This document shows positions 7,527 to 14,839 of a DNA stretch of 17,253 bases, piece after piece. The notes under the pieces were generated by a model. The model was given only the letters and a program-made list of their open reading frames with translations, searched no databases and had not been told where the DNA came from. The DNA lies in NCBI GenBank assembly GCA_009785885.1, contig WQUE01000016.1, positions 1 through 17,253 of the forward strand. Direction: 5' to 3'. The first letter of the stretch is position 1. The number at the start of each line of letters is the position of its first letter. This DNA comes from Actinomycetes bacterium (GTDB lineage Bacteria > Actinomycetota > Actinomycetes > Propionibacteriales > Propionibacteriaceae). The translations under genes and the position numbers were made by a program.

Positions 7527-7814
7527 TCAGGCGTCCTGGCGGGCGGGGATGAGCTGCTCCACCTCGGCGTGCGGTCGCGGGATGACGTGGCACGACACCA
7601 CGGTCGCCCCGACCGCCTTGGCGGCGCCGGCCCCGGCGTGGACGGCCGCGTTCACCGCACCGACGTCGCCGCGCACGCAGACGGTCACGAGGGACGCACC
7701 CGCCTTCACATAGCCGGTCATGGTCACGTTGGCGGACTTGACCATGGCGTCGGCGGCCTCCAGGGCGCCGACGTATCCCAGGGTCTCGACCATGCCGAGC
7801 GCGAGATTGGTCAT
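7527..7814 (-). CDS. pduJ: PduJ, hexameric BMC-H shell protein
   Basis: PduJ is a major facet protein of the shell. The 95 residues form one BMC domain: ALGMVETLGYVGALEAADAM (5-24), the pore loop at about 37-42, CVRGDVGAVNAAVHAG and CHVIPRPHAEVEQLIP. The hexamer-interface Lys26 (in DAMVKSANV) is kept. Its pore loop reads K37-A-G-A-S41 rather than K-I-G-S-G of Salmonella PduA/PduJ, so the Ser lining the central hole is replaced by Ala and the following Gly by Ser. CCHVIPRPH-type Cys in VVSCHVIP matches PduJ rather than PduA. The ribosome site AGGAG sits 7 nt before the ATG. It lies between pduK and pduL as in other Gram-positive pdu operons. The pduA/pduJ assignment is by position and the VVSC motif; the two paralogues are close. 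Confidence 0.9.
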   Translation of the reverse strand: MTNLALGMVETLGYVGALEAADAMVKSANVTMTGYVKAGASLVTVCVRGDVGAVNAAVHAGAGAAKAVGATVVSCHVIPRPHAEVEQLIPARQDA

Positions 7815-7829
7815 CAGGGTCTCCTGTCG

Positions 7830-8432
7830 CTAGTGGGTGGTGCGTTTCGAGGTGCCGCGCCGGCCCCGGGGCGCGGGCGGACGGGTGATGGGGGCGGGCG
7901 CTGCGGGCACAGCGGTCTCCGGGGCGGACGGGGCGGGCCCGGGCTCCGGCTCGGGCTCGGGCGCGGGTTCGGGCTCGGGTTCGGGCGCGAGTTCGGGTTC
8001 GGGCGCGGGCGCGGGTTCGGGCTCGGGCTCCAGTTCGAGTTCGGGCTCCGGCGCGGGTTCGGGCGCCGGCGGCCCGGCGTACAGCGCCAGCCGGAGCGTC
8101 GAGGCGGCGTCGCCGGTGGCGTACTGGGACGGGTCCGCCTTGTAGCCCACGGTGTCGCCCGACAGCGCCATCACGTCCACCTGCTCGTCGGGCCGTGGGA
8201 TCACGGACACCCCGACGACCCGGCTGACCCGGGCGGCCGCCACGCGGGCGGCGTCGATGGCGGCCACGACGGCCGACACCTCGCCCAGCACCTTCACGCT
8301 GACCATGCCCGAACCGTCGGTCAGCTCGGTCCCCACCAGGGCGACATCGGCGGCTTTGCAGGCCACATCCGCCGCCGCGACCGCCGCGGGGAGGCCCGTG
8401 ACCTCGATCGTTCCCAATGCTTGTCTTGACAT
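7830..8432 (-). CDS. pduK: PduK-like BMC-H shell protein with long Pro/Glu C-terminal tail
   Basis: This is a shell protein with an extended C-terminus. Residues 1-90 form a BMC domain: QALGTIEVTGLPAAVAAADVACKAADV, VKVLGEVSAVVAAIDAA and VVGVSVIPRPDEQVD. Residues 91-120 are a linker. Residues 121-171 are almost only Pro, Glu, Ala and Leu in alternating form (PEPAPEPELELEPEPEP...). Residues 172-200 are a Pro/Ala segment ending in a basic tail (PRGRRGTSKRTTH). PduK of Salmonella instead has a short tail with a cysteine motif thought to bind a metal cluster; no cysteine is seen in this tail. The ATG at 8432 follows GAGGAG by 7 nt, 10 bp after the pduH stop. The longer open frame upstream would overlap pduH. 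The name rests on domain type and position; the tail's role, perhaps a spacer or a binding arm for cargo, is unknown. Confidence 0.85.
   Translation of the reverse strand: MSRQALGTIEVTGLPAAVAAADVACKAADVALVGTELTDGSGMVSVKVLGEVSAVVAAIDAARVAAARVSRVVGVSVIPRPDEQVDVMALSGDTVGYKADPSQYATGDAASTLRLALYAGPPAPEPAPEPELELEPEPEPAPAPEPELAPEPEPEPAPEPEPEPGPAPSAPETAVPAAPAPITRPPAPRGRRGTSKRTTH
7941..8070 (-). repeat. Degenerate 6-bp repeat tract encoding the Pro/Glu tail of PduK
   Basis: About 130 bp are built of 6-bp units such as ggctcg, ggttcg and ggcgcg (plus-strand reading), which on the minus strand encode alternating Glu-Pro or Ala-Pro. The units are mixed at the third codon positions, so the array is not a fresh expansion. 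It is in frame with the pduK-like gene and has no frameshift. Such tracts change length easily between strains. Confidence 0.85.
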
Positions 8433-8442
8433 GTGCGACTCC

Positions 8443-8817
8443 TCAATCCAGTGACGTGAGGGGGATTCGGCGCACCAGCCGGGCGCTGTTCGTCCCCATG
8501 ATTCGGCCTTGACGGGCGGGGCGGGTGAGTCGGGCGGCGAGATAGGGCCGCCCCACGGGAAGCTTCTCGGTGGTGACGACGACGTAGTCGAGGCTGATGC
8601 CCACGCCGACGCCCAGGCGGGAGGCCGTCGCGGCCTCGTGGGCCAGCACAAGAGGGTTGAGCTCGCTGCTGCGCGTGACCGCGGCGGGGATCCCTTCCTC
8701 CTCGATGCCCCACAGCACCGGACCGAGCAGCACATCCGGCGTCGCGGCGTGCACGTGGACGCCGATGGCGGGGCGGGCCAGCACCGCGTGGGCCTCGGCG
8801 GCAAGGTCGGGTGTCAT
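8443..8817 (-). CDS. pduH: PduH, diol dehydratase-reactivating factor small subunit
   Basis: PduH pairs with PduG in the ATP-dependent factor that pulls inactivated cobalamin out of diol dehydratase. The 124 residues match the family (about 115-125). Conserved features include IGVHVHAAT (about 18-26), PVLWGIEEEGIP (33-44), GVGVGISLDYVVVTTEKLP (69-87) and RIMGTNSARLVRRIPL (106-121). It shows the beta-subunit-like fold that resembles part of the medium dehydratase subunit. The ATG overlaps the pduG stop by 4 bp (ATGA at 8814-8817), so translation is coupled to its partner, which helps balanced synthesis. Confidence 0.94.
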   Translation of the reverse strand: MTPDLAAEAHAVLARPAIGVHVHAATPDVLLGPVLWGIEEEGIPAAVTRSSELNPLVLAHEAATASRLGVGVGISLDYVVVTTEKLPVGRPYLAARLTRPARQGRIMGTNSARLVRRIPLTSLD

Positions 8818-10622
8818 GACGCGCCTCCCTTCGACAGGACGAGACCCGTCGCCACCGCGTTGCGCGGGCCCTGCGTGCCCCGGATGTTGGCGCGCCCGGC
8901 GACGACGTTGTACTCGGCCAGCGCCGCCGTCACGAGTTGCGGGATCTCGAAGTCGAGGGCCGAGCCGCCGACCATCACGACGAAATCGATGTCGCGGACG
9001 TTGTTGGTGGGGCTGACGGCGCGCAGCGCCCGCAGCGCATTCGTCACGAACACGCGCCGCTTGGCGCGGCGCCGCACCTGCCGGATGAGTTCGACGGGTT
9101 GCGTCAGCGGCAGCGGCAGCATGCCCTCGGGTGACAGGGCGACCGTCCGGGCGAACAGGTGCGGCGGCAGGGGCGCGTCGAAGAACTGAACGGTGCCGTC
9201 CTCGTGGCGGATGTTGAACATCGTCTCGACGCGGGCGAGCGGGTAGCGCTTGACGTTCTCGGCGTCCTCGCTCGAGGCCAACCCGAGTTCCGAGGCGATG
9301 AGCAGCGTGACCATGTCGCCCGCGCCCGCCAGGTGGATGTGGGCCCCGCTGCCGTCGCGGCGCAGCACCGACGCGTCGGTCGAGCCGGCACCCATGTCGA
9401 GAATCGCCAGGGGAGCCGAGGTGCCAGGCGTGGTGAGCGCCCCGAGGATGGCCATGTCGGCCTCGACGCCGCCGACCTCGACGGGGATGTGGATCTCGGA
9501 GGCCATCCCGTCGGCGATGCGAAGCATCTGGAGACGGTCGGCCTTGACCATCGCGGCGATGCCGACGGCAGCCTCGAGCGAGAACTCCTCGGCCACCCCG
9601 CCGACGACCTTCACGGGCACCTGCGTGTCAACGGCCAGCAGGTCGGACACGGCGATATCGCCCGGGCTGCGGCCGGTGAGGTTGGCCATAACGACGCGGA
9701 TGCGTTCCATCATGCCGCCGGCGTTCGTGCCGGACTCGCCGCGAACGTCGATCAGCGGGGCGGCCCGGTCGGCGGCGGCCATGATCTCCTCGGCGCCGCG
9801 CGTCACGTCGACCTCGGCGAGGTGGCGCTCGCCCTGGAACATCAGGCGGCCTGCCGGGATGTGGCGCTCCGTCACGTCCCCCTTCGGGGTCTTGACGACG
9901 ACCGCCGAGCGGTTGCCGACGAGCGCCCGGGCCATCGGGACGACCGACTTCGTGTCGTCGGCGCTGAGGTCGAACAGGGTGGCGATGCCGTACGGATTCG
10001 ACAGGGTTTCGATGATGCGGCCGGGGGCGGCCACCTCGATCGCGGCGGTCATGCCGAGGGGGACCTTGTCGATGAGCGAAACCTCGTCGACGATCGGGAT
10101 CGTCTCACGCAGGCGGTTGTCCACGAGCACGGCGTCGTCGCTCTGCAGGATCGCCCCGGCGACCCGGGCGGGGCTCTGATTGATGGCGCGGGCCACCTCG
10201 TCGAAGTCGTGGGCGGCGCCGGCGACGACGATCCACGGACCGGGCCCACTCGCGTGTGCCAGCGACTCCAGCGGGATCGTCACACCGACGGCGACACCCT
10301 GACCGCCGGGCGTGCCCGGATTGTGACCGATCATCGTCGACTCGGTGATCACGGTCTGGGTGATGGTCTCCATCGCGACATCGCCGATCACCGGCGCCGC
10401 CTCGTTGATGCGGATGAGGTCGAGTTGGTCGAGCGTCCGGCCGGCCTCGGCCAGCGCCAACTCGAGGGCGTGGACCATTCCCTGGAGGTTGCCCGCCGTG
10501 CCCTTGATGCCGGTCGTCGGCACCAGCGACGACGCCAGGAACGCGGTGGCGGCGCCGGACTGTTCGGCCAGCGCCACCTCCGTCGTGGCGTTGCCGATGT
10601 CGATGCCGGCGATCAAGGCCAT
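8814..10622 (-). CDS. pduG: PduG, diol dehydratase-reactivating factor large subunit
   Basis: PduG is the ATPase subunit of the reactivase that exchanges damaged cobalamin in PduCDE for fresh adenosylcobalamin. The start chosen is ATG at 10622, giving 602 residues close to the 610 of Salmonella PduG, so that the protein begins MALIAGIDIGNATTEVALAEQ like its relatives. GAGG lies 9 nt upstream. An in-frame GTG at 10655 would add 11 residues and would overlap the pduE stop, but lacks family support. The actin-fold phosphate loop is at about residues 5-15. Other blocks are LIRINEAAPVIGDVAMETITQT, STMIGHNPGTPGG and the second ATPase motif APLAILDMGAGSTDAS. FVVMVGGSALDFEIP lies near the C-terminus. 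It is the first reactivase gene, directly after the three dehydratase subunits. Confidence 0.94.
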   Translation of the reverse strand: MALIAGIDIGNATTEVALAEQSGAATAFLASSLVPTTGIKGTAGNLQGMVHALELALAEAGRTLDQLDLIRINEAAPVIGDVAMETITQTVITESTMIGHNPGTPGGQGVAVGVTIPLESLAHASGPGPWIVVAGAAHDFDEVARAINQSPARVAGAILQSDDAVLVDNRLRETIPIVDEVSLIDKVPLGMTAAIEVAAPGRIIETLSNPYGIATLFDLSADDTKSVVPMARALVGNRSAVVVKTPKGDVTERHIPAGRLMFQGERHLAEVDVTRGAEEIMAAADRAAPLIDVRGESGTNAGGMMERIRVVMANLTGRSPGDIAVSDLLAVDTQVPVKVVGGVAEEFSLEAAVGIAAMVKADRLQMLRIADGMASEIHIPVEVGGVEADMAILGALTTPGTSAPLAILDMGAGSTDASVLRRDGSGAHIHLAGAGDMVTLLIASELGLASSEDAENVKRYPLARVETMFNIRHEDGTVQFFDAPLPPHLFARTVALSPEGMLPLPLTQPVELIRQVRRRAKRRVFVTNALRALRAVSPTNNVRDIDFVVMVGGSALDFEIPQLVTAALAEYNVVAGRANIRGTQGPRNAVATGLVLSKGGAS

Positions 10623-10651
10623 AGCAGGCAACCTCGTGTGGGAATAGTGGG

Positions 10652-11155
10652 TCACTCGGCGCGGAGGCGTCCGCGCTTCTCGTACACGTCGGCGGCTTCC
10701 TTGATGAAGGCCGCGTTGATCGTGCAGCCATACTTCGTGGAGAGTTCGTCGGCGATGGCGTACAGCTCGGCCTTCGTCGAGCGGTACGGGCGCAGGGCGT
10801 TGTACACGCCCAGGAGCCGGTCATCGGGCACGGCGGTCAGTTCGGCTGCGCGGCGCAGGTTGCGGGCGAAGCTGTCCCGGCCGGTCGACTCGGCGACCTG
10901 GGCCTGGAGTTCCAGGGTCTGGGGGGCGATCCGGAAGTCTTCCGCCGTCAGCGCACCGGACGTGACCCGGTCGAGCGTGAAGTCCTCCAGGTGCTTGCCG
11001 GTGGCCGAGGCGATCAGATGGGGCGACTTCTCCCCCAGCGGATACTGCTCCTTGGTGACCCGGCCCCCCGCCGCTGGGGCGGGGCTTGACGCCCCGGCGT
11101 CCAGCTTGGCGAGGACCTCGGCCATGACTTGGCGAATCAGCTGTTCTTGATCCAT
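10652..11155 (-). CDS. pduE: PduE, diol dehydratase small subunit
   Basis: PduE is the gamma subunit of the B12-dependent diol dehydratase. The start chosen is ATG at 11155, giving 167 residues (family about 170); AGGAG lies 10 nt upstream, overlapping the pduD stop codon region. A GTG 9 bp further upstream is too near that ribosome site. Residues 1-17 (MDQEQLIRQVMAEVLAKLD) form the amphipathic helix used as an encapsulation or solubility signal. The core is recognisable: YPLGEKSPHLIASATGKHLEDFTLDRVTSG, DRLLGVYNALRPYRSTKAEL and IKEAADVYEKRGRLRAE at the end. It lies between pduD (13 bp before) and pduG. Confidence 0.94.
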   Translation of the reverse strand: MDQEQLIRQVMAEVLAKLDAGASSPAPAAGGRVTKEQYPLGEKSPHLIASATGKHLEDFTLDRVTSGALTAEDFRIAPQTLELQAQVAESTGRDSFARNLRRAAELTAVPDDRLLGVYNALRPYRSTKAELYAIADELSTKYGCTINAAFIKEAADVYEKRGRLRAE

Positions 11156-11168
11156 GGTTGCCACACTC

Positions 11169-11825
11169 CTATACGAACTCGACCCGGAGGGTCTGTGTCT
11201 TCTTGGCCGGATCGCACAGCTGCGTCTCCTTGATGTGCAGGAGCGCGGCGATCGCCTGGTACGTCGGCCGGGCCATCTGGTCGTTGCGGACCGGCACCGG
11301 CTCGGGCGATTCGCCCTTGGCGTACTTGGCCGCGTTCTTGCCGATGGCGCGGTAGGTGGCCAAGTCGATCAACGGGGCCTGGCTGAACAGTTCCAGGTTC
11401 GACAGCGGCGCCAGGTCCCTCTGGTGGATCACCGTGGTGCCACGCGACTGGAGGCCGATGCCGACGCCCGAGCCGGACAGCTTGGCGGCGTCGTGCGCGA
11501 TGAAACCGACATCCGCCGTGCGGAACACGCGGATGAACCGGTAGGACAACCCCTCTTCCTCGATGCCGGCGCACAGTTCGCGCAGCACTTGGTCGTGGGG
11601 CAGGTCGATGATGGTCGCGGTCCGCGCGCCGCCGAAAGCGGGCGCGAGCGCGATCACCACCTCACGCGGGCTGGTGCCCTTCTCGGCGGGGCCGGTCTCG
11701 GTGATGCGAAGGTGACCGGGCCCGGTGCTGGCCGGGATGGCCCTCCCCGCGGCCGGGGCCGGTGCGCCCACGCCCATCTCCTTCATGACATCGGCGATGA
11801 TGGCCATAATGGTCTTGTCGTCCAT
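11169..11825 (-). CDS. pduD: PduD, diol dehydratase medium subunit
   Basis: PduD is the beta subunit of diol dehydratase and helps bind adenosylcobalamin. It has 218 residues (family about 224). Residues 1-18 (MDDKTIMAIIADVMKEMG) form the encapsulation helix, known in Salmonella to carry the whole CDE complex into the shell. A Pro/Ala-rich linker follows (about 20-40). The conserved core follows: VVIALAPAFGGARTATIIDLPH, LCAGIEEEGLSYRFIRVFRTADVGFIAHDAA, LSGSGVGIGLQSRGTTVIHQRDL and SQAPLIDLATYRAIGKNAAKYAKGE. The C-terminal end (TLRVEFV) is typical. It starts 10 bp after pduC and ends 13 bp before pduE. Confidence 0.95.
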   Translation of the reverse strand: MDDKTIMAIIADVMKEMGVGAPAPAAGRAIPASTGPGHLRITETGPAEKGTSPREVVIALAPAFGGARTATIIDLPHDQVLRELCAGIEEEGLSYRFIRVFRTADVGFIAHDAAKLSGSGVGIGLQSRGTTVIHQRDLAPLSNLELFSQAPLIDLATYRAIGKNAAKYAKGESPEPVPVRNDQMARPTYQAIAALLHIKETQLCDPAKKTQTLRVEFV

Positions 11826-11835
11826 CGTTTCCCCC

Positions 11836-13497
11836 TCAGATGCTCTCGGGGCTGACGGCCTGGCGGATGGTCTTCAGCTGGTTCCAGCGTTCAGCCGAGA
11901 TCTGGTAGCCGGTCTTGGGCCCCCGGTAGTCGTTGGGCACGTTGACTGCCGACAGCACGCCAAAGTCCCGGGTCAAGATCGCGGAGGTCTGCAGGTAGTC
12001 GCCGACCACGCGCTGCTTGAGCATGTTCAGGACGTTCTGCGCCACGTCGGAGTAGCCGCCCGCGACGAGCGACTTCACAACGTCGACGCCGGTCAGTCCG
12101 CGCTTGAGCAGGTTGTCGGCCGCCTTGAGGTCCTCGACCACATTGCGCGCCGGCATGTCGTTCGAGCCGTGGGCGTACGTGGCGGCCTCGACTTCGGCGT
12201 CGGTCACCTCCGTGAGGCCCATGCCCCGGAACATGGCCTGCAACACCTTCGCGGCCTTGTTGCGGACCGCGATGACCTCGTCCTCCAGCACGGGCACGAG
12301 CCCACCGTCGAGCTTCAGGTCGCGCTGGATGATCAGCCAGTCGTCGTAGTCGTCCGCGTCCCAGTTGGACCCGGCGAACATGTTGTCGTAGTTCGGCACC
12401 GACGAGTAGCCCGAGCAGATGAAGTCCGTGCCCGGCACGAACTGCATGAGCGAGCGGGCGGTCCGCCGCAGATCCGAATGCGTGAACGTCTGGTCGTTCG
12501 ACGAGGCGCACTCCAGGTCGAGCGACATGGCGATGAGGTTCTCCGCCAGGATCGCCCGGATGCCGCTCGGGACCGCCGCCGGCACGCCGACGCACGACAC
12601 GGAGCCGTTCTGGATGCCCTGGGAACCGGCCGCCTTCGTGATGTAGATGCAGCGCGCCTCCAGGTAGAGCATCGACTTGCCCTCGGCGTAGCCCATCTGC
12701 ACCTCGGAGCCGGTGCCGGACGTGAAGCGCATCTTCAGCCCACGCGAGGCGTAGCAGGAGGCCAGGAAGGCCTTCGACCACGGCGTGTCGTCGCCATCCA
12801 TGAACACCGGCTCGGTGCCATAGACGGAAACGGTCTCGGCGTACGTCGTGAAGCCGCGCATGCCCAGGTTGAGCTCGGTGGCTTCCTCGACCGCGCACTG
12901 CGTCAGGATGCCGGGCCGGCCGATCTCGGCGCCCACCAGGATGGAGAGCGCGTTGAAGGGCGCGTACCGGACGATGCCGACCGTCGTCTCCTCCTCCGCG
13001 AAGCCGCGCAGGGCGGCCTCGGCGGCGTCGGCGGCGAGCAGCACCGGATTGTCGCGCACGTTGGTGACGTGGGCCTGGTTGGCCGGGAGAAGGCGCGGGC
13101 GCATCTTGGCGACCGCCACCATCATCTCGAGCACGTTCATCTGGCTGACAACTTCGGTGATCTTCGCCGGCGTCATCGACGTGGTGAGCCGGACGACCTC
13201 GCTGCGCGGGATGTTGAAGTCCACCATCGTGCGCGCAAGCTCGACGGAGTCCATGGCGTTGACCGCCTCGGCCCCTTCCAGCCTGATGCCGTAGTCGGCG
13301 ATGAACGTGTCGATCATGTCGAACTGGTCGCGCGTCTTGCCGTCCATTTCGACAACCTTGCCGCCGGCGATCTTCAGCGACGGCTTGGGGTCGTTCGGCC
13401 CCTCCATCGCGATGAAGCCCACCTCGGGCCACTCGGTCACATACCCGTCCTTGTTGACCGGACGGTCATCCAATACCTCGAACCGCTTGGAACGCAT
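11836..13497 (-). CDS. pduC: PduC, adenosylcobalamin-dependent diol dehydratase large subunit
   Basis: PduC is the catalytic TIM-barrel subunit, converting 1,2-propanediol to propionaldehyde (or glycerol to 3-hydroxypropionaldehyde) by a radical mechanism. The 553 residues match the family (554). Residue numbering aligns with the Klebsiella enzyme without gaps, and its active-site residues are present: Gln141, His143, Glu170, Glu221, Gln296, Asp335 and Ser362. Ser301 and Gln336, near the substrate pocket, are also kept. The start ATG (MRSKRFEVLDDRPVNKDGYV) is the standard opening of the family. It lies 16 bp after pduB. Sequence alone cannot firmly separate diol from glycerol dehydratase, as both share these residues; the compartment genes argue for propanediol as the main or equal substrate. 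Confidence 0.97.
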   Translation of the reverse strand: MRSKRFEVLDDRPVNKDGYVTEWPEVGFIAMEGPNDPKPSLKIAGGKVVEMDGKTRDQFDMIDTFIADYGIRLEGAEAVNAMDSVELARTMVDFNIPRSEVVRLTTSMTPAKITEVVSQMNVLEMMVAVAKMRPRLLPANQAHVTNVRDNPVLLAADAAEAALRGFAEEETTVGIVRYAPFNALSILVGAEIGRPGILTQCAVEEATELNLGMRGFTTYAETVSVYGTEPVFMDGDDTPWSKAFLASCYASRGLKMRFTSGTGSEVQMGYAEGKSMLYLEARCIYITKAAGSQGIQNGSVSCVGVPAAVPSGIRAILAENLIAMSLDLECASSNDQTFTHSDLRRTARSLMQFVPGTDFICSGYSSVPNYDNMFAGSNWDADDYDDWLIIQRDLKLDGGLVPVLEDEVIAVRNKAAKVLQAMFRGMGLTEVTDAEVEAATYAHGSNDMPARNVVEDLKAADNLLKRGLTGVDVVKSLVAGGYSDVAQNVLNMLKQRVVGDYLQTSAILTRDFGVLSAVNVPNDYRGPKTGYQISAERWNQLKTIRQAVSPESI

Positions 13498-13513
13498 GAG
13501 TTATCTCCCGCCC

Positions 13514-14323
13514 TCAGATGTAGGGGGTGGTGATCGACTCGGGCCAGGCACCCAACGCGCCCAGCAGACTCCGTCCGACCTCCCGCGCGGCGATGATGGC
13601 CTGGCGGACGGCGCCGGAGTCGCCGGTGAAGAACGCGATGACCTCGTTCGACAGGCTCGTGCCCTTCGCGGGGCTGGAGAACCCGACGACATCGATCGTG
13701 GCGGCCTTGACCGCGACATCGGCCAGAACCACGCCGATGGCCGCCGGCGCCCCGACGGTGATGCCGAAGGCCTTGCCGAGCGGGGCGCCGAACGCCTTGT
13801 TCAGCGCGTAGCTGGCGCGGGCCGTGTACTGGAACTCCAGGTGCCCGGCGTCGTTGGCGTACACGTCGCCGAACGTGCGGTCGAGTTCGCCCAGGGCCAC
13901 CTCGATGGCCCGCCGCGAGTCCGACACGTCTTCGGCGCCGAAGATGATCAGCGAACCGTGCCCGGCACCACCCTTGGTGTCGCGGGGCAACTCGATCGCG
14001 ACGATCTCGCTGCTGGTCGCCTTGACCGCCTCGTCGGCCGCGTAGATGTGCGGGCCGGCGCCGGTGCGGGCGCCCATGATGCCGATCGAACGGTACTTGG
14101 GGTCGATGCCCATGAGGGCATGGATCTGAGGATCGACGTTGGGGATGACCAACCCGATCGTGTCACCGAGCGGGTTCACACCCACGAACTCGGTGGCCAG
14201 TGGACGCGAGGCCAGATTGTCCAGCGCGGCGGCGGCCTTGGCGCCCTCGGGTGCGCCGGACTCGCCCCCGATCCGCTGCTTGACTGCGGCCAGGACTTGG
14301 TCGAACAGTTCTTCGTTTGCCAT
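13514..14323 (-). CDS. pduB: PduB, tandem-BMC-domain (trimeric) shell protein
   Basis: PduB is a large facet protein made of two BMC domains, forming trimers, and is among the most abundant shell components. The 269 residues match the family (about 270). Residues 1-20 (MANEELFDQVLAAVKQRIG) form an N-terminal helix like that of Salmonella PduB, which links the shell to cargo; residues 21-45 are a linker. Domain one is about 48-150 (TIGLVIPNVDPQIHALM, GARTGAGPHIYAADEAVKA). Domain two is about 155-265 (GITVGAPAAIGVVLADVAVKAA, IDVVGFSSPAKGTSLSNEVIAFFTGDSGAV). In some species an internal start yields a shorter PduB'; no obvious internal ATG with a ribosome site is seen in the linker. It lies 20 bp after pduA. 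Confidence 0.95.
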   Translation of the reverse strand: MANEELFDQVLAAVKQRIGGESGAPEGAKAAAALDNLASRPLATEFVGVNPLGDTIGLVIPNVDPQIHALMGIDPKYRSIGIMGARTGAGPHIYAADEAVKATSSEIVAIELPRDTKGGAGHGSLIIFGAEDVSDSRRAIEVALGELDRTFGDVYANDAGHLEFQYTARASYALNKAFGAPLGKAFGITVGAPAAIGVVLADVAVKAATIDVVGFSSPAKGTSLSNEVIAFFTGDSGAVRQAIIAAREVGRSLLGALGAWPESITTPYI

Positions 14324-14343
14324 GGTGTCTTCCTCGACTCAGC

Positions 14344-14628
14344 TCATTTCGCGGCTGCCGGCGAAGGGAGGATCTTCTCGACATCGTTGTGCGGACGCGG
14401 GATGACGTGGACCGAGACCACCTCGCCGACATTCCCGGCAGCGACGGCCCCGGCGTCAGTCGCGGCCTTGACCGCGCCCACATCGCCGCGGACCAGGATC
14501 GTCACGAGCCCCGACCCGACCCTCTGGCTGCCCAGCAGGGAGACGTTCGCGGCCTTGACCATGGCGTCGGCAGCTTCGACTGCGGCCACGAAACCTTTCG
14601 TCTCCACCATTCCCAGTGCTTCTTGCAT
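14344..14628 (-). CDS. pduA: PduA, hexameric BMC-H shell protein, first gene of the main operon
   Basis: PduA forms hexagonal tiles whose central pore lets propanediol through. The start chosen is ATG at 14628: AAGGAG lies 8 nt upstream, and this gives 94 residues, the same length as Salmonella PduA. An in-frame GTG at 14637 overlaps that ribosome site and is rejected. The BMC domain is complete: MQEALGMVETKGFVAAVEAADAMVKAAN, pore loop R36-V-G-S-G40, LVRGDVGAVKAATDAG and VHVIPRPHNDVEKILP. The loop keeps the Ser-Gly of the pore but has Arg where Salmonella has Lys. The interface Lys25 is present. As first gene it faces the divergent control region 14629-14997. Confidence 0.95.
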   Translation of the reverse strand: MQEALGMVETKGFVAAVEAADAMVKAANVSLLGSQRVGSGLVTILVRGDVGAVKAATDAGAVAAGNVGEVVSVHVIPRPHNDVEKILPSPAAAK

Positions 14629-14773
14629 TGACTTCACTCCTTGTCATGGTTGAGCCATGCGGCCCGGTTGGGATGGCCGCGATGGTGGACGGCGTGTTTG
14701 CGTCCATCGGTGGATCGACGCGAAGACGAGCGTGTGTTCGGGCCTCGTCGCCCGGCGGTCCACCTGGGGCAAG

Positions 14774-14801
14774 ACCCTAGGTCACCACAACCCCCGTCGA
14801 T
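14774..14801 (-). promoter_or_regulatory. Candidate promoter of the main pdu operon
   Basis: On the minus strand TAGGGT (14779-14774) fits the TANNNT -10 pattern, with a weak ATCGAC at 14801-14796 as -35 and a 16-nt spacer. This would start transcription about 140 nt before the pduA ATG. The poor -35 would suit an activator-dependent promoter. Low confidence; many GC-rich alternatives exist. Confidence 0.25.
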
Positions 14802-14839
14802 ACCCCCCCGACGCCCGACTGCGCCAACCTGCACGCGCC

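Noticed and set aside
7941..8070. CRISPR array or tandem-repeat satellite
   Set aside because: The 6-bp units lack spacers and keep the reading frame of the pduK-like gene, so the tract is protein-coding low-complexity sequence.
10623..10655. An 11-residue longer PduG starting at GTG 10655
   Set aside because: Family members begin at the residues before GIDIGN, which the ATG at 10622 provides, with GAGG 9 nt upstream.
9159..11150. A 663-codon plus-strand open frame opposite pduG and pduE
   Set aside because: Same reason: an antisense shadow of GC-rich coding DNA, with biased composition and no domain.
11725..13533. A 602-codon plus-strand open frame opposite pduC
   Set aside because: Antisense shadow; pduC on the other strand aligns with its family over its whole length including the active-site residues.
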